Source: Gammaproteobacteria bacterium
Lineage (GTDB): Bacteria; Pseudomonadota; Gammaproteobacteria; Arenicellales; Poriferihabitantaceae
Direction of reading: 5' to 3'
Assembly (NCBI GenBank): GCA_026708585.1
Contig: JAPOUQ010000088.1
Location: 1-58,076 of the forward strand
Length of the DNA: 58,076 nucleotides
The position numbers and the translations under genes are program-made. Positions within the stretch are counted from its first letter, which is position 1; each line of letters begins with the position of its first letter. Shown here piece after piece: positions 1-9,186 of this stretch. A model generated the notes under the pieces. It was not told the origin of the DNA. It searched no databases and saw only the letters and a list, made by a program, of their open reading frames with translations.

Positions 1-85
1 ACAAATGTTGCAATTCGAACCGCACATCATCGATCAAGAACACCTTCCTATACAGGAACCGCCTGATTGAAATCATGCAATTTGA

Positions 86-840
86 ACTCCGAAACTTGAG
101 AAGCCACTTTCTCTAAATACACTTAAACTCTATCGAACAGGGTTAAATAATAGATGGAGGCAATTTGGAATGACTTCACCAGCATCAGATAATGCTGTCG
201 ATGAAGTTTTCAGAGTAATAGCACGAGTACGAGGGGATAAACCTCGTCAAGTAAAGGCCTTACGGGAATACCAAATTCTTGCTATGTTGGAACAGTGTGG
301 AACTGGACTTCACGGACTACGGGATGCATCTATGTTGTCCTTGGGGTTTGCTGCTGCGCTCCGGCGATCTGAATTATGCTATTTACGTGTTGGGGATGTT
401 GAAAAAAAAGTGATGAAGGATTCCTACTTCACATACGAAAATCAAAGACTGATAGATATGGAAAAGGACAAAAAATAGCGGTACTCACGGGAAACTCAAT
501 CAAACCCATTGAACATTTATATAAATGGCTACAAACATCAAAAATCAAGGATGGATATATCTTTCAAACTCTTGAGCGCGGGGGTCATGCTTCTGGTCGT
601 CCGCTACATCACGGGGACATAGCTCGCATAGTAAAACGCTATACTGAACAAATCGGGCTTGACCCCTCAGAATTTTCTGGACATTCACTACGAGCTGGTT
701 TTGTAACGAGTGCAGCCGCAAATCATGCAAGGATAGATAAAATCATGGAGATTACAAGACATAAATCTGCTGATATGGTAATGAAATATATTCGAGACGA
801 AGAGTCGTTTGTGGATCACGCGGGAGCTTCGTTTCTATAA
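86..840 (+). pseudogene. Tyrosine recombinase (phage-type integrase), frameshifted
   Basis: Tyrosine recombinases cut and rejoin DNA through a catalytic tyrosine. The frame is open from about 86, and an ATG at 170 begins a stretch resembling the end of the SAM-like core-binding domain. The catalytic domain follows: the first Arg lies in AALRRSEL near 360, then the frame breaks at a run of eight A (402-409). Reading one base over after the run restores an uninterrupted match (KKSDEGFLLHIRKSKTD) through HSLRAGF, a conserved HKS and the final Y-I-R-D to a TAA at 838-840. All catalytic elements are present if the break is ignored. The N-terminal part of the core-binding domain is missing or scrambled upstream of 86. 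The break could be real, a slippery-run sequencing error, or slippage-corrected in expression. Confidence 0.8.
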
Positions 841-1058
841 ATTTATCCTATACTACCATCCGATAATCACATGATCTCAACGTAAATACTATTTTCTTGG
901 CTAGACAGTTGAAACATTATGAATGACCCAAGTTAACCTTCAATCAAAGGCTCTAAACTAAAGATAATTCTATTTTTGAATGAAGATGAAGCTTCAATAT
1001 GTGTCAATCATGAATGATTTTTCAACAATAAAATCCTTTATAATTATTTAATTAGTTA

Positions 1059-1122
1059 GAATTAACCCGAATTAACCCGAATTAACCCGAATTAACCCGA
1101 ATTAACCCGAATTAACCCGAAT
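1059..1122. repeat. Tandem array of a 10-bp unit, six copies
   Basis: GAATTAACCC is repeated six times in a row without a mismatch (1059-1118), followed by a partial copy GAAT. The period is close to one helical turn, so each unit presents the same face of DNA. The array lies 26 bp beyond the stop codon of the AlbA_2/HATPase gene and about 220 bp from the end of the broken recombinase. It could be a protein-binding array, a slippage-prone microsatellite-like locus, or part of a mobile-element end. Confidence 0.95.
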
Positions 1123-1148
1123 ACGATAGTATGAATCAATATCAAGAA

Positions 1149-2543
1149 CTAAATTAACTTCCAAAGTGCACCTCGACCCACCCCCGAAAGCTTAACCAAT
1201 CCCTTCCTCTTTAAGAAAACGAGATCTTTACCTATCCTCCGTTCATCTATTTGAGAACCTAACGTTGTTCGAATATGCCGAAGAGCCATAGCATCACCAG
1301 ACTGCTTAAGAATTTTTATTATTGCCTTCTGTTGCTCAGTTAGGAAATAGTCATCGCATTTTAGTGTCCCATTTTCTGAGTTCCAAAAACGTACAGTCAC
1401 ACAATCATGGTATTCTTCAATTTCAGGATGTGGCAACCCTGCAGAGGTTGCTAATTCTGCTATTTTGATTGTCCCTCTCCCCCACTGTTCAATAATACCA
1501 CGAGTATAAAAAACACGAGCAATGATTGGGTTCCATGGACGTGACTCGTGAGGTTTAAAGAGTTCATTTGGAGTTATGCCAAAGTGCAAAGCACCGATTG
1601 AAGTTACCTCCAGTCGATCATCGTAAATTGCAAGCCCAATCGACCCACCGCCGATAGAATAATCCCGATGGCATAGAGCATTTGCTAATGCCTCTCGTAC
1701 AGCCAAAGGTGGATAAAGCGGCTTGTCAATGCGCTCGATACGCCCAGATTCAAAAGAGCTCGCTATGGGGATTGTATTTAGCAAAAACTGCATAGCATTC
1801 TCAAGAAGTACGAAAGCATTTCCAATAAACTGGCGGTTATCAAGAAACTCGGAGCGATCAGTTCCCCGGAACCTAGCTACTCGTAATAGGCATTGAGGCA
1901 TCATAGCTTTAAGAAATTCTACTTTCCCGAACAAGACCGCAGCAGCCCTTAAAATATTATCTCCTTGGATTAACCCTAATCCTCGCAACAAATCCATGTT
2001 ACTCATGCTACCAGGATCAGTAAGTCTGCCATTTTCTATCGCATCTGCGACCGTTTTACGTATTTCACCGATATCTAGATGGTCTAATGTCCAACCATTT
2101 GCAGGCTGATTTTCCCAGCGTTGCTCACCATGCATGCGCTCCAGTAATAGACGGTTTTGTTGCTCGAAAGTCATCTTCATGGTTGTGTTACCAACTCGGA
2201 GATATGAAGTACCTTGATACTGATACGGCTGAGATGTGCCAGGCAACACCCTAACTGATATTAGTTCCATATTTTCAGTTACTAGAATACGGTTAATCTC
2301 TGGAAATGCAGGCGGATCTATTCTCAATATTTCAGCACTTAAGCGCTCAATGGTGCTATCACTGACCTGTTGACCTAAGACTTTGCAGTCCGGCGTTACA
2401 CCAAAAATTACATACCCGCCACGTTTATTAAGCATGGCACAAACAGTTTTTGCAGCCTCTTTTCGCATTCCAGTGCTAGTTTTAAATTCCAGCATCTCGG
2501 TCTCGCCCTTTGAAACCATACTAAGAATATCATCTAATGTCAA
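1149..2543 (-). CDS. AlbA_2 (Schlafen-type) DNA-binding / HATPase_c_4 protein
   Basis: The protein belongs to the RecG-like transcriptional regulator family with an N-terminal AlbA_2 (Slfn) domain and a C-terminal GHKL ATPase-like domain. Residues about 13-125 carry the AlbA_2 pattern (E-x-LEFK near 18, GGYVIFGV near 42, YLRVGN near 115). Residues about 280-375 carry the HATPase_c_4 pattern (REALANALCHRDYS, then WGRGTIKI), and the last 80 residues look like a winged helix. The start is a TTG at 2541-2543, chosen because a strong AAGGGAG site (2552-2558) lies 8 nt upstream. An ATG at 2549-2551 is in the wrong frame. The length of 464 aa is typical and the frame is intact. Family members are often found in mobile or defence regions, and a broken recombinase lies downstream. 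The exact function is unknown. Confidence 0.85.
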   Translation of the reverse strand: MTLDDILSMVSKGETEMLEFKTSTGMRKEAAKTVCAMLNKRGGYVIFGVTPDCKVLGQQVSDSTIERLSAEILRIDPPAFPEINRILVTENMELISVRVLPGTSQPYQYQGTSYLRVGNTTMKMTFEQQNRLLLERMHGEQRWENQPANGWTLDHLDIGEIRKTVADAIENGRLTDPGSMSNMDLLRGLGLIQGDNILRAAAVLFGKVEFLKAMMPQCLLRVARFRGTDRSEFLDNRQFIGNAFVLLENAMQFLLNTIPIASSFESGRIERIDKPLYPPLAVREALANALCHRDYSIGGGSIGLAIYDDRLEVTSIGALHFGITPNELFKPHESRPWNPIIARVFYTRGIIEQWGRGTIKIAELATSAGLPHPEIEEYHDCVTVRFWNSENGTLKCDDYFLTEQQKAIIKILKQSGDAMALRHIRTTLGSQIDERRIGKDLVFLKRKGLVKLSGVGRGALWKLI

Positions 2544-2551
2544 AGATACAT

Positions 2552-2858
2552 CTCCCTTAGAAATTTCGTAAAGATTTTCTTGAAATCTGATTTATAACTC
2601 TATCAATTCTACCAACTATTCAACTTCACAACTTTAGTCTAATGTTTTGAGTTGAATTATTGATCAGTTCATGATCTGTATAGACTTTCTCAATCCTACT
2701 TAAATCTGTATAGGGAACGTAAAGAATTTCAATTCTTACGACTATAGTCAAGTCAAAACAGAGAATTGACACTCTACTTTGAAAGCGATTTGTTTCGACT
2801 GACTCCCGATACAACATCCAAACATTGCTGCATGCTGTTAAATTAACTCGACGCAAAT
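2552..2858. other. Gap of about 300 bp without a convincing gene
   Basis: The gap lies between the AlbA_2 gene start and the LysE exporter stop. It holds the ribosome binding site of the AlbA_2 gene at 2552-2558. A 78-codon open frame on the minus strand (2626-2862) has no recognisable domain and overlaps the exporter start side only by chance, so I do not call it a gene. Confidence 0.5.
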
Positions 2859-3476
2859 TCATCCCGAACTAAAAACCACAGGATAGAGTGATCCGGCAAG
2901 CAAACAACCCGTGATAATGTTGAATCGTCGAAGTCGAATAGGGTCTTCCAGAAAGCGTCCCAATTGAACACCCAAGAGAGTCCAAACAATCAAAGAAGGC
3001 ACGCATACTAGGATAAAAATCAATACGATCAGAAAAAGTCCGATAATTGGTTCGATTGGAGGCATGTACGCAGTCATTGCCGTCAACCCCATGGTCCATG
3101 CCTTTGGATTAACCCATTGAAAACAAGTGGCCTGAAAAAACGAAAGAGGTTTATGACGGCCCTTACCGTGTTTGTCTTTCTTAATGTTTTTTGGAACTGT
3201 TGTGGCGATTTTCCAAGACAGAAAAAGCAGATAACAGACCGATAAGATCTTAAGTGACAGGTATACGAATGGATATGTTTCAAAGACCTGAACAATCCCG
3301 ATTCCAACCACAATGAGTAAGATCGTAAAGCCGATGCCTATACCCACCATATGGGGAACTGTCCGGTAAAAACCATAATTGATGCCTGAGAATAATAGCA
3401 TCAGATTATTGGGGCCGGGTGTTGCAGAGGCTATCGTTGAAAAAAGCAAAATAGCCAAAATATGCTCGACCGTCAT
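2859..3476 (-). CDS. LysE/RhtB-family amino acid exporter
   Basis: This is an inner-membrane exporter of the LysE/RhtB family, whose members pump out amino acids such as homoserine, threonine or lysine. The N-terminus has the family signature SATPGPNNLMLL near residues 16-27, and about six hydrophobic segments follow. A second family mark, FQWVNPKAW, lies near residue 115. I take the ATG at 3474-3476 as start because it places the first membrane helix at the very N-terminus; the longer reading begins with TTG at 3498-3500 and adds eight hydrophilic residues. The length (205 aa) is normal. Substrate cannot be told from sequence. It is a stand-alone gene on the minus strand. Confidence 0.85.
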   Translation of the reverse strand: MTVEHILAILLFSTIASATPGPNNLMLLFSGINYGFYRTVPHMVGIGIGFTILLIVVGIGIVQVFETYPFVYLSLKILSVCYLLFLSWKIATTVPKNIKKDKHGKGRHKPLSFFQATCFQWVNPKAWTMGLTAMTAYMPPIEPIIGLFLIVLIFILVCVPSLIVWTLLGVQLGRFLEDPIRLRRFNIITGCLLAGSLYPVVFSSG

Positions 3477-3620
3477 AAAGCAGATGTACTCATGTCTCAA
3501 CCACGAGATTCACTTTTTGTTAGCAACATTCACCAAGTCGGAAAAAATTGAATTTTAATGACCAAGAAAAAAGATCAGATCAATCATCACATAAAGCTAA
3601 CATTCCGGCGTAATCACAAT

Positions 3621-4394
3621 TCAACTGGACTGGGATTTTAGAGACTGCTTAATACTTCTGATCTCTTCTATGATTTGGTTTTGCTTAGCCAACATCTCCT
3701 CTCGCTCTTCGGTCGCATGACCCTCATGCTCCGCTTGCATAGCTGAAACAATAATTCCAATGAAGAGATTCAGAACCGTAAATGAAGTACACAGAATAAA
3801 TACCACAAAGAATATCCATGCATATGGAAAATCCACCATGACCGGTCTGACAATTCCCATAGACCAACTTTCCAAAGTCATGATTTGAAACAACGAATAG
3901 GCGGATGCTCCTATTGAACCAAACCATTCAGGAAAAAGCGCTCCATAAAGCTTGGTGGCCATAACTGAAAACACATAAAACACAAGCAGCATCAACATCA
4001 CAATTGATCCCATTCCGGGTAAAGCCGCTACCAGTCCACCGACCACCTTACGCAGTGAGGGAAATGCGCTAACCAGCCTCAACACTCGAAGCACGCGCAG
4101 AGCTCGTAAAACGGACAAATTACCCGTTGCAGGTATAAGAGAAATCGAAACCACTACAAAATCAAATATCCGCCACGGACTCTGAAAAAAAGCCAATCGA
4201 TAAACCCAAAGCTTAACTAGCACCTCGATTGTAAATATTGCCAGTATGATACGATCAATCATAATTAATGCTGGACCAGCAGCATCCATGACTTCTTTCT
4301 CGGTCTCAAGCCCAAGAGTGATTGCATTGATCATAATCAACACAATGATGAATGACTCAAATCTCTTGCTTTCGATAAACTCTTTTATTTTCAT
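3621..4394 (-). CDS. Voltage-gated sodium channel, NavBac type
   Basis: This is a single-domain bacterial voltage-gated sodium channel that would form a homotetramer in the inner membrane. S1 starts near residue 13. The voltage sensor S4 has Arg at 97, 100, 103 and 106 with the expected every-third-residue spacing. The pore loop carries TLESWSM at 173-179, the selectivity filter of NavAb/NavMs-type channels, with Glu 176 as the presumed high-field-strength site. S6 ends near residue 220 and is followed by an acidic and coiled-coil-like C-terminal tail (about 223-257), the usual tetramerisation element. Length 257 aa is normal. Such channels are known mainly from marine and alkaliphilic bacteria, where they support sodium homeostasis or motility. 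No flagellar genes are nearby. Confidence 0.93.
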   Translation of the reverse strand: MKIKEFIESKRFESFIIVLIMINAITLGLETEKEVMDAAGPALIMIDRIILAIFTIEVLVKLWVYRLAFFQSPWRIFDFVVVSISLIPATGNLSVLRALRVLRVLRLVSAFPSLRKVVGGLVAALPGMGSIVMLMLLVFYVFSVMATKLYGALFPEWFGSIGASAYSLFQIMTLESWSMGIVRPVMVDFPYAWIFFVVFILCTSFTVLNLFIGIIVSAMQAEHEGHATEEREEMLAKQNQIIEEIRSIKQSLKSQSS

Positions 4395-5081
4395 GACATA
4401 GTTCAGTCAATAAGGTATGGTACAGAATGGAAAGTGAATGCGGGTTATAGCGAGAGGTTGATTTCGCTAATCTGCGAAGTTACACAAGGTCGATCGATCA
4501 TTAGAAGACACGTTTCTCAGAAATCGAATGTACAAGTGAGTTCAAACATGACATTACTTTTATCCAAACTCATCTAGTTGAATCAGAATTTGTGCAACAA
4601 ATCAATCCCCAAAATTTCGCTTCAGAAGTCCGAAATTATACGAGAACGGATCATTCAAGATAATCGATTTCACGACATTTTATTGATCGCATTGCGAACC
4701 GTACTGATGATCATCGCCAAAAGATTAATATGAAATTTAGTCGACTCTTCAACATCTAATTTTTCCCTGAAAGAAATCTGATTATCTTGCTCTTGATGTT
4801 CGAATGTTAACCATTTAACAGAAAATTCAATAAATAGACTTTTTGCCTCAATAACATAGTTACGAATACAAAGCATCCGGATTGTTCATTTTTTCTTGAT
4901 CCAAACCATTATTGTAAAAACTAGGATATTATTACAAGGCACAGTTCATGAGTCTGTTTTTTGATACCGATCTAAGGCAAGAAACGGACCGTCTAGGGCA
5001 ATCGGCTCCAAGATGAATCTACTGATTACAGATGTGTACTGTCTCAAAATTAGTATTCCTACAAAAATCTAAATACCCAAA
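4395..5081. other. Gene-poor gap of about 690 bp
   Basis: This lies between the divergent sodium channel and PQQ dehydrogenase genes and must hold both promoters. A 68-codon frame on the minus strand (4670-4876, ATG start) has no recognisable domain and no good ribosome binding site. It could be a small hypothetical gene but I cannot support it. The rest is AT-rich with nothing recognised. Confidence 0.5.
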
Positions 5082-6305
5082 TTGTTCCTCTGCAGGCTGA
5101 AATTATTCGTGACTCCATTATTCAAAAATTCGATTCTATGGAAAGTTCTATTGCTCTTATTCATGAACGTAGTTCCGGCTGTAGTTCATTCGGGACAGGA
5201 AGTCGAGATCGCGGGTAATCACTTTACAGTTTCACACCCATCTGATTATGTTTTTGAAGTTGTTAATCTCGATTTGAATGAACCCCGGATGTTGTATTTT
5301 CATGGAGATGAAATTCTGGTCGGATCAAGGGATGATCGGATCTATCGTCTATATCCACCCTATGATCAGGTACAGACACTCGCACATCTACCGCTATATC
5401 CACATAGTATGCTAATACGAGATGATGAAATAATCATCGCTAGAACTCATGGTGTTTTCAAAGCCAAATACTCAAGTGACCCCAACTGGAGACTTTTTGA
5501 GCGTGACTTGGAATTGCTTGTGCCTCTGGAGCCATCTCGAAGTCATAGCAGTCGAACAATCGGTTTAGGACCGGATGATCGTCTTTATGTTAGCATCGGG
5601 ATGCCAGGTAACTGCGACAACTATTACTTGGACGAATCCTATCCTGAAACGTTTCGCAGAGGAGGATTGTTTGTAATTGATGAAAATTCACAGCCGGCCA
5701 GACTGATCCCTTATGTCTCAGGACTTCGTAATCCGGTCGGCTTTGACTGGCAACCTGATTCAAACACGCTATATATCACCAATAATGGACCTGATCATTT
5801 AGGATATGAACAGCCACTTGAATACTTTGCACGCGGAGATGAAGGATCATTTCATGGTATGCCTTGGTATCAATTCGATGGAAACCAGCTATTTGAGGAC
5901 CCTTGTGCAAGCGAGTTTCAAGAACCTCTTTCAATACAGTCAGTTCCCATTCCTGCTGCTACCTTTGAAGCAAGGAGTGCACCATTAGGGATGTCCTTTG
6001 TTACCGATCAAGCCAACGCAACAGAATTCTATGGTGATGCGATCGTTGCAATTCATGGATCGTGGGCAACCTCTACAGGTAGTTTTTATGGAGAAGCCCA
6101 AACTCGAAGAGAACCTAAATTGGTTCGGGTAGATTTTGAAGACAGTGAAATTGTTGGGGTTGTCGATCTCTTGACAGGGTTTCAACTGGAAAACGGGAAA
6201 CGTTGGGCTCGCCCTGCTGGAGTTGCGATTGGAAGCGATGGAGATATCTACTTCACGAGTGATGATGCAATCGAGGGACTCTATCGACTCAGAAAACGAA
6301 AGTAG
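5082..6305 (+). CDS. Exported PQQ-dependent sugar dehydrogenase family protein
   Basis: The protein resembles soluble PQQ-dependent sugar (aldose) dehydrogenases, six-bladed beta-propellers acting in the periplasm. Family marks are the block LYVSIGMPGNC in the middle, GLRNPVGFDWQP, TNNGPDHLG, and the C-terminal WARPAGVAIGSDGDIYFTSD, all in the usual order. The N-terminus has a hydrophobic stretch ending near VHSGQ that fits a signal peptide. The longest frame starts with TTG at 5082; a GTG at 5109 would give a more compact signal peptide, so the start is unsure. Length about 400 aa is normal for secreted members. The oxidised sugar is unknown. No PQQ synthesis genes lie in the window, so PQQ would have to come from elsewhere in the genome or the environment. 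Confidence 0.8.
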   Translation: MFLCRLKLFVTPLFKNSILWKVLLLLFMNVVPAVVHSGQEVEIAGNHFTVSHPSDYVFEVVNLDLNEPRMLYFHGDEILVGSRDDRIYRLYPPYDQVQTLAHLPLYPHSMLIRDDEIIIARTHGVFKAKYSSDPNWRLFERDLELLVPLEPSRSHSSRTIGLGPDDRLYVSIGMPGNCDNYYLDESYPETFRRGGLFVIDENSQPARLIPYVSGLRNPVGFDWQPDSNTLYITNNGPDHLGYEQPLEYFARGDEGSFHGMPWYQFDGNQLFEDPCASEFQEPLSIQSVPIPAATFEARSAPLGMSFVTDQANATEFYGDAIVAIHGSWATSTGSFYGEAQTRREPKLVRVDFEDSEIVGVVDLLTGFQLENGKRWARPAGVAIGSDGDIYFTSDDAIEGLYRLRKRK

Positions 6306-6417
6306 AGAGTCGATATGGATTGAACGAATCTCTGTGTATGAATTAGAAAAGTTGCTACACCAAATATGTTATTCAACCAGCATCGAAGTATATGTACTAT
6401 AATTTAGTAAGGGATAA

Positions 6418-6828
6418 ATGGTAGGGATCCTAGAATATCCTTATCTCGATTCTCACCGAATCATTTTAAATGAGATAGGCGCTTTGACTGAAGACTGGAA
6501 AATTTCAAAAACCGCGAAGTTTCGTCTTGGTGAGGTTGTCAAACATCGGCATCATGACTTTCGAGGTGTTATTTTTGATGTCGATCCAGAATTTAACCAT
6601 ACTGACGAATGGTATGAATCAATTCCAGAGGATATCAGACCTCGTAAAGACCAGCCATTTTATCACCTATTTGCTGTAAGTAGCGATCATCAATACATTG
6701 CCTATGTCTCTGAACAGAATCTTGTTCAGGATGTAAGCGGTACACCAGTTCAACACCCAGGTATAGAAAAGCATTTCTTTATTGGAGATCAGGGCCAATA
6801 CTTAACTCGACCCAATATGGCTCACTGA
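6418..6828 (+). CDS. hspQ: HspQ / hemimethylated-DNA-binding (YccV) family protein
   Basis: HspQ is a small heat-shock protein that binds hemimethylated DNA and, in enterobacteria, acts as a Lon specificity enhancer. Residues about 33-136 carry the YccV-like domain: AKFRLGEVVKHR, FRGVIFDVDPEF, then QPFYHLFAV and AYVSEQNL. The start ATG at 6418 has an AAGGG site just 4 nt upstream (6409-6413). The protein has roughly 30 residues before the domain, which enterobacterial HspQ (about 105 aa) lacks. No ATG lies between this start and the domain, and a TTG at 6484 is the only in-frame alternative I noted. The gene ends 10 bp from a convergent MFS gene. Confidence 0.85.
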   Translation: MVGILEYPYLDSHRIILNEIGALTEDWKISKTAKFRLGEVVKHRHHDFRGVIFDVDPEFNHTDEWYESIPEDIRPRKDQPFYHLFAVSSDHQYIAYVSEQNLVQDVSGTPVQHPGIEKHFFIGDQGQYLTRPNMAH

Positions 6829-6838
6829 ACATCGCCAT

Positions 6839-8002
6839 TTAACGACAAGAACGCATCAGAAGAAAGCTTCGATAACAAAGACTAACCGCAAGTAAACAAT
6901 ACGCCAAAGCAAGGTGAAACGGTAATCCGTCAGGCCCAAAATGGATCATCACCCAGCCTCCCGACATCGCTCCAACAAGTGCGCCCACTCCCCAAGATGA
7001 AGCAAATGCAGACGCGCCATTGACTAGTTCTCTACCTTCAAATCGACTTCCAAGCATAGCCAAAGAAACAGTATAGATTCCATAACTAAAGGTACCTATA
7101 AGAATCAATACTGGCCACATTAGAATTGTAGCCATGGTAAATGGCAACAACATCAACATAACTGTAGCCATAACTGCACATCCGGTCAAAATAAGTCGAT
7201 GTGGAAATTTATCTGCTAAATAGCCAATCGGAAACTGAAATACTGTATTTCCCAAGATCATGGCAGTCAAAGTAAGGGCCGAAGTGGAAATATCCAATCC
7301 GTAACGAATTCCATATACTGGCAACAATGAGAGAGTTGCAGCGTCAAATAAAGAAAAGACCAGGACACATCCGATAAGCAAAGGAGCTTTTTGTGAAAAT
7401 TCAATAATGCCGAAAATCGATTGCTCTTGTAGCTTTTCAGTCCTTTCATTATTGATCATGAATAATGGAAAAACCCCGGCCAAGAGCATGGTTGCTCCCA
7501 TCGCAAATGGCAACCACCCCTCAATACCAATCCAGCTGATTAAAGCTGACCCAGTCCCAAAACTTAACGAGAGAATACTTCCATAGATTGCAACGACCTT
7601 ACCTCTGTGTTTGTCGCCCGCATATCGAACAATCCAAACCTCACTCAACACAAATAGAGTTGAAATCATCATGCCTTGAAATAGTCGGAGCAGAAACCAG
7701 GCTTTAAGAGAATCAAAAACATAATAAGACAACATGATCAACGCTGTGATTAAGGCTGCAAATATTGCCATGTTCCTACTACCCATGCGTCCCGAAATAG
7801 CAGGAATCATCGGCGAAAACACTAATATTCCAATCGGCATCATAGCTGCATTGATACCAATCACTGATTCGGGAATACCTCGAGATTCCAAAATCAGTGA
7901 TAACAAAGGAAATGTCATGCCAAAAGAAAGACCAAAAACTGTGATTCCCGCACATGCAGGCACTAGATTCTTCAGGTCAAGACTTTGTGTGGTTGTTTTC
8001 AT
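6839..8002 (-). CDS. MFS transporter (YcaD/YfkF-like)
   Basis: This is a major facilitator superfamily permease of 387 aa with about 12 hydrophobic segments. The first helices contain the MFS-typical FGLSFGMTFPLLSL, and the loop after helix 2 has a shortened signature (SGRMGSRN). The second half repeats the pattern with IGYLADKFPHRL near residue 255, a clear motif A. The start ATG is at 8000-8002. It is most like YcaD/YfkF-type putative efflux permeases, but the substrate is unknown. The next gene upstream on the same strand, an EamA permease, ends 28 bp away, so the two may be co-transcribed. Confidence 0.85.
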   Translation of the reverse strand: MKTTTQSLDLKNLVPACAGITVFGLSFGMTFPLLSLILESRGIPESVIGINAAMMPIGILVFSPMIPAISGRMGSRNMAIFAALITALIMLSYYVFDSLKAWFLLRLFQGMMISTLFVLSEVWIVRYAGDKHRGKVVAIYGSILSLSFGTGSALISWIGIEGWLPFAMGATMLLAGVFPLFMINNERTEKLQEQSIFGIIEFSQKAPLLIGCVLVFSLFDAATLSLLPVYGIRYGLDISTSALTLTAMILGNTVFQFPIGYLADKFPHRLILTGCAVMATVMLMLLPFTMATILMWPVLILIGTFSYGIYTVSLAMLGSRFEGRELVNGASAFASSWGVGALVGAMSGGWVMIHFGPDGLPFHLALAYCLLAVSLCYRSFLLMRSCR

Positions 8003-8030
8003 TTAGTATGTTTTGAACAATCAATGGAAA

Positions 8031-8963
8031 TCACTGATTTCTCAAATGGGATGAGAAACGAAAACGCTTCTTTTGTTCTGCCAACCAGATTCCTGAGCAA
8101 ACTAGAAATAAAGAGACAGCATGGAACCACTGAAAAGACTCTTGTAGCACGAAAATTGCCAAAAATGAAGCAAATACCGGTACCAGGTTAACAAATACAC
8201 CCGCTCTGCCAGGACCAATATCAGCCACTCCTTGTATAAACAATAATTGTGCAATGAACGATGGCAATAAAGTAATCAATACAATAATTATCCAACCCTT
8301 TGGTGTAGGTATTTGAAAATTTCCCATTTGATACTCAACCAGAGTTAATGGTAATGATGTGACTAGTGCAGCCACACAAATTACAGCAAATAATGGTAAC
8401 TTCGGGATACCTTCCAGCTTTTTCAGATTAAGCGCATAACCCGCATACATCAAACACGCTAGAACCATAAGATAATCACCTTGGTTAATTGATATGTCTT
8501 GGAGTCTGTGAATTTCTCCAGATGTTGCAACCAGACATACGCCAGCAATTGTCAAGGTAACCCCGATCACTTGGAGAATAGATATACGAGTACCATACAG
8601 AAATAAACCGCCTAAAAGCACATAAATTGGGATAGCGCCTTGAAGAATTCCAATATTCAATGCTGTCGTGGTGTGTGCAGAAATATAGAACAAAGCATTG
8701 AACACCGTCATCCCAAGCGCCCCCATCAAAAACAGTCTTGGAAGATGCGGGCGAAGAACAATCCAGCTCCTTACCAGTTGACGATATGTTATGACCATCA
8801 TAAGAAACACCACTCCAATCCACCTCAAAGTAACAATTAGCATTGGTGACACTTCGCCAACAGACATGCGAGCGAAAATAGCATTGCAACCCCAACAAAA
8901 TGCTGTGATGATCAAACAAGCGTACGCGCGAAGATAGGGATTGTCAGAGAGATATTTGATCAC
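8031..8963 (-). CDS. EamA/DMT-family permease (RhaT/YdcZ type)
   Basis: This drug/metabolite transporter superfamily permease has 310 aa and about ten hydrophobic segments arranged as two EamA repeats (about 13-145 and 160-298). Typical marks are FCWGCNAIFARM near the N-terminus, and in the second repeat IGPGRAGVFVNLVPVFASFLA. The start is GTG at 8961-8963, chosen because a TAAGG site lies 5 nt upstream and the reading starts right before the first helix. The substrate is unknown; relatives export metabolites or amino acids. It lies just upstream of, and on the same strand as, the MFS gene. Confidence 0.85.
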   Translation of the reverse strand: MIKYLSDNPYLRAYACLIITAFCWGCNAIFARMSVGEVSPMLIVTLRWIGVVFLMMVITYRQLVRSWIVLRPHLPRLFLMGALGMTVFNALFYISAHTTTALNIGILQGAIPIYVLLGGLFLYGTRISILQVIGVTLTIAGVCLVATSGEIHRLQDISINQGDYLMVLACLMYAGYALNLKKLEGIPKLPLFAVICVAALVTSLPLTLVEYQMGNFQIPTPKGWIIIVLITLLPSFIAQLLFIQGVADIGPGRAGVFVNLVPVFASFLAIFVLQESFQWFHAVSLFLVCSGIWLAEQKKRFRFSSHLRNQ

Positions 8964-9186
8964 GACTACCTTAGCAGGAAAGGTTTTTGGGAATCAGAAT
9001 ATAGCAGAATGTCCAAGACAGAGACACTTTGATCACAAACTTACTAGGAGCTTGTAAAGAATAAATCGGCAGAAAAACCCTGCAAGAAGACTGGAATTGC
9101 GGATTATTTGCTGGCCTTCAACGAAACGGACAAAGCCAAAGCAGAAATGAGAGATAACTTATAAATATACCGGATTGAAACGATGT

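Noticed and set aside
1059-1122. Possible CRISPR array
   Set aside because: The units are only 10 bp and have no spacers.
2626-2862. 78-codon minus-strand frame next to the LysE gene
   Set aside because: No domain, no ribosome site, and composition like random AT-rich DNA.
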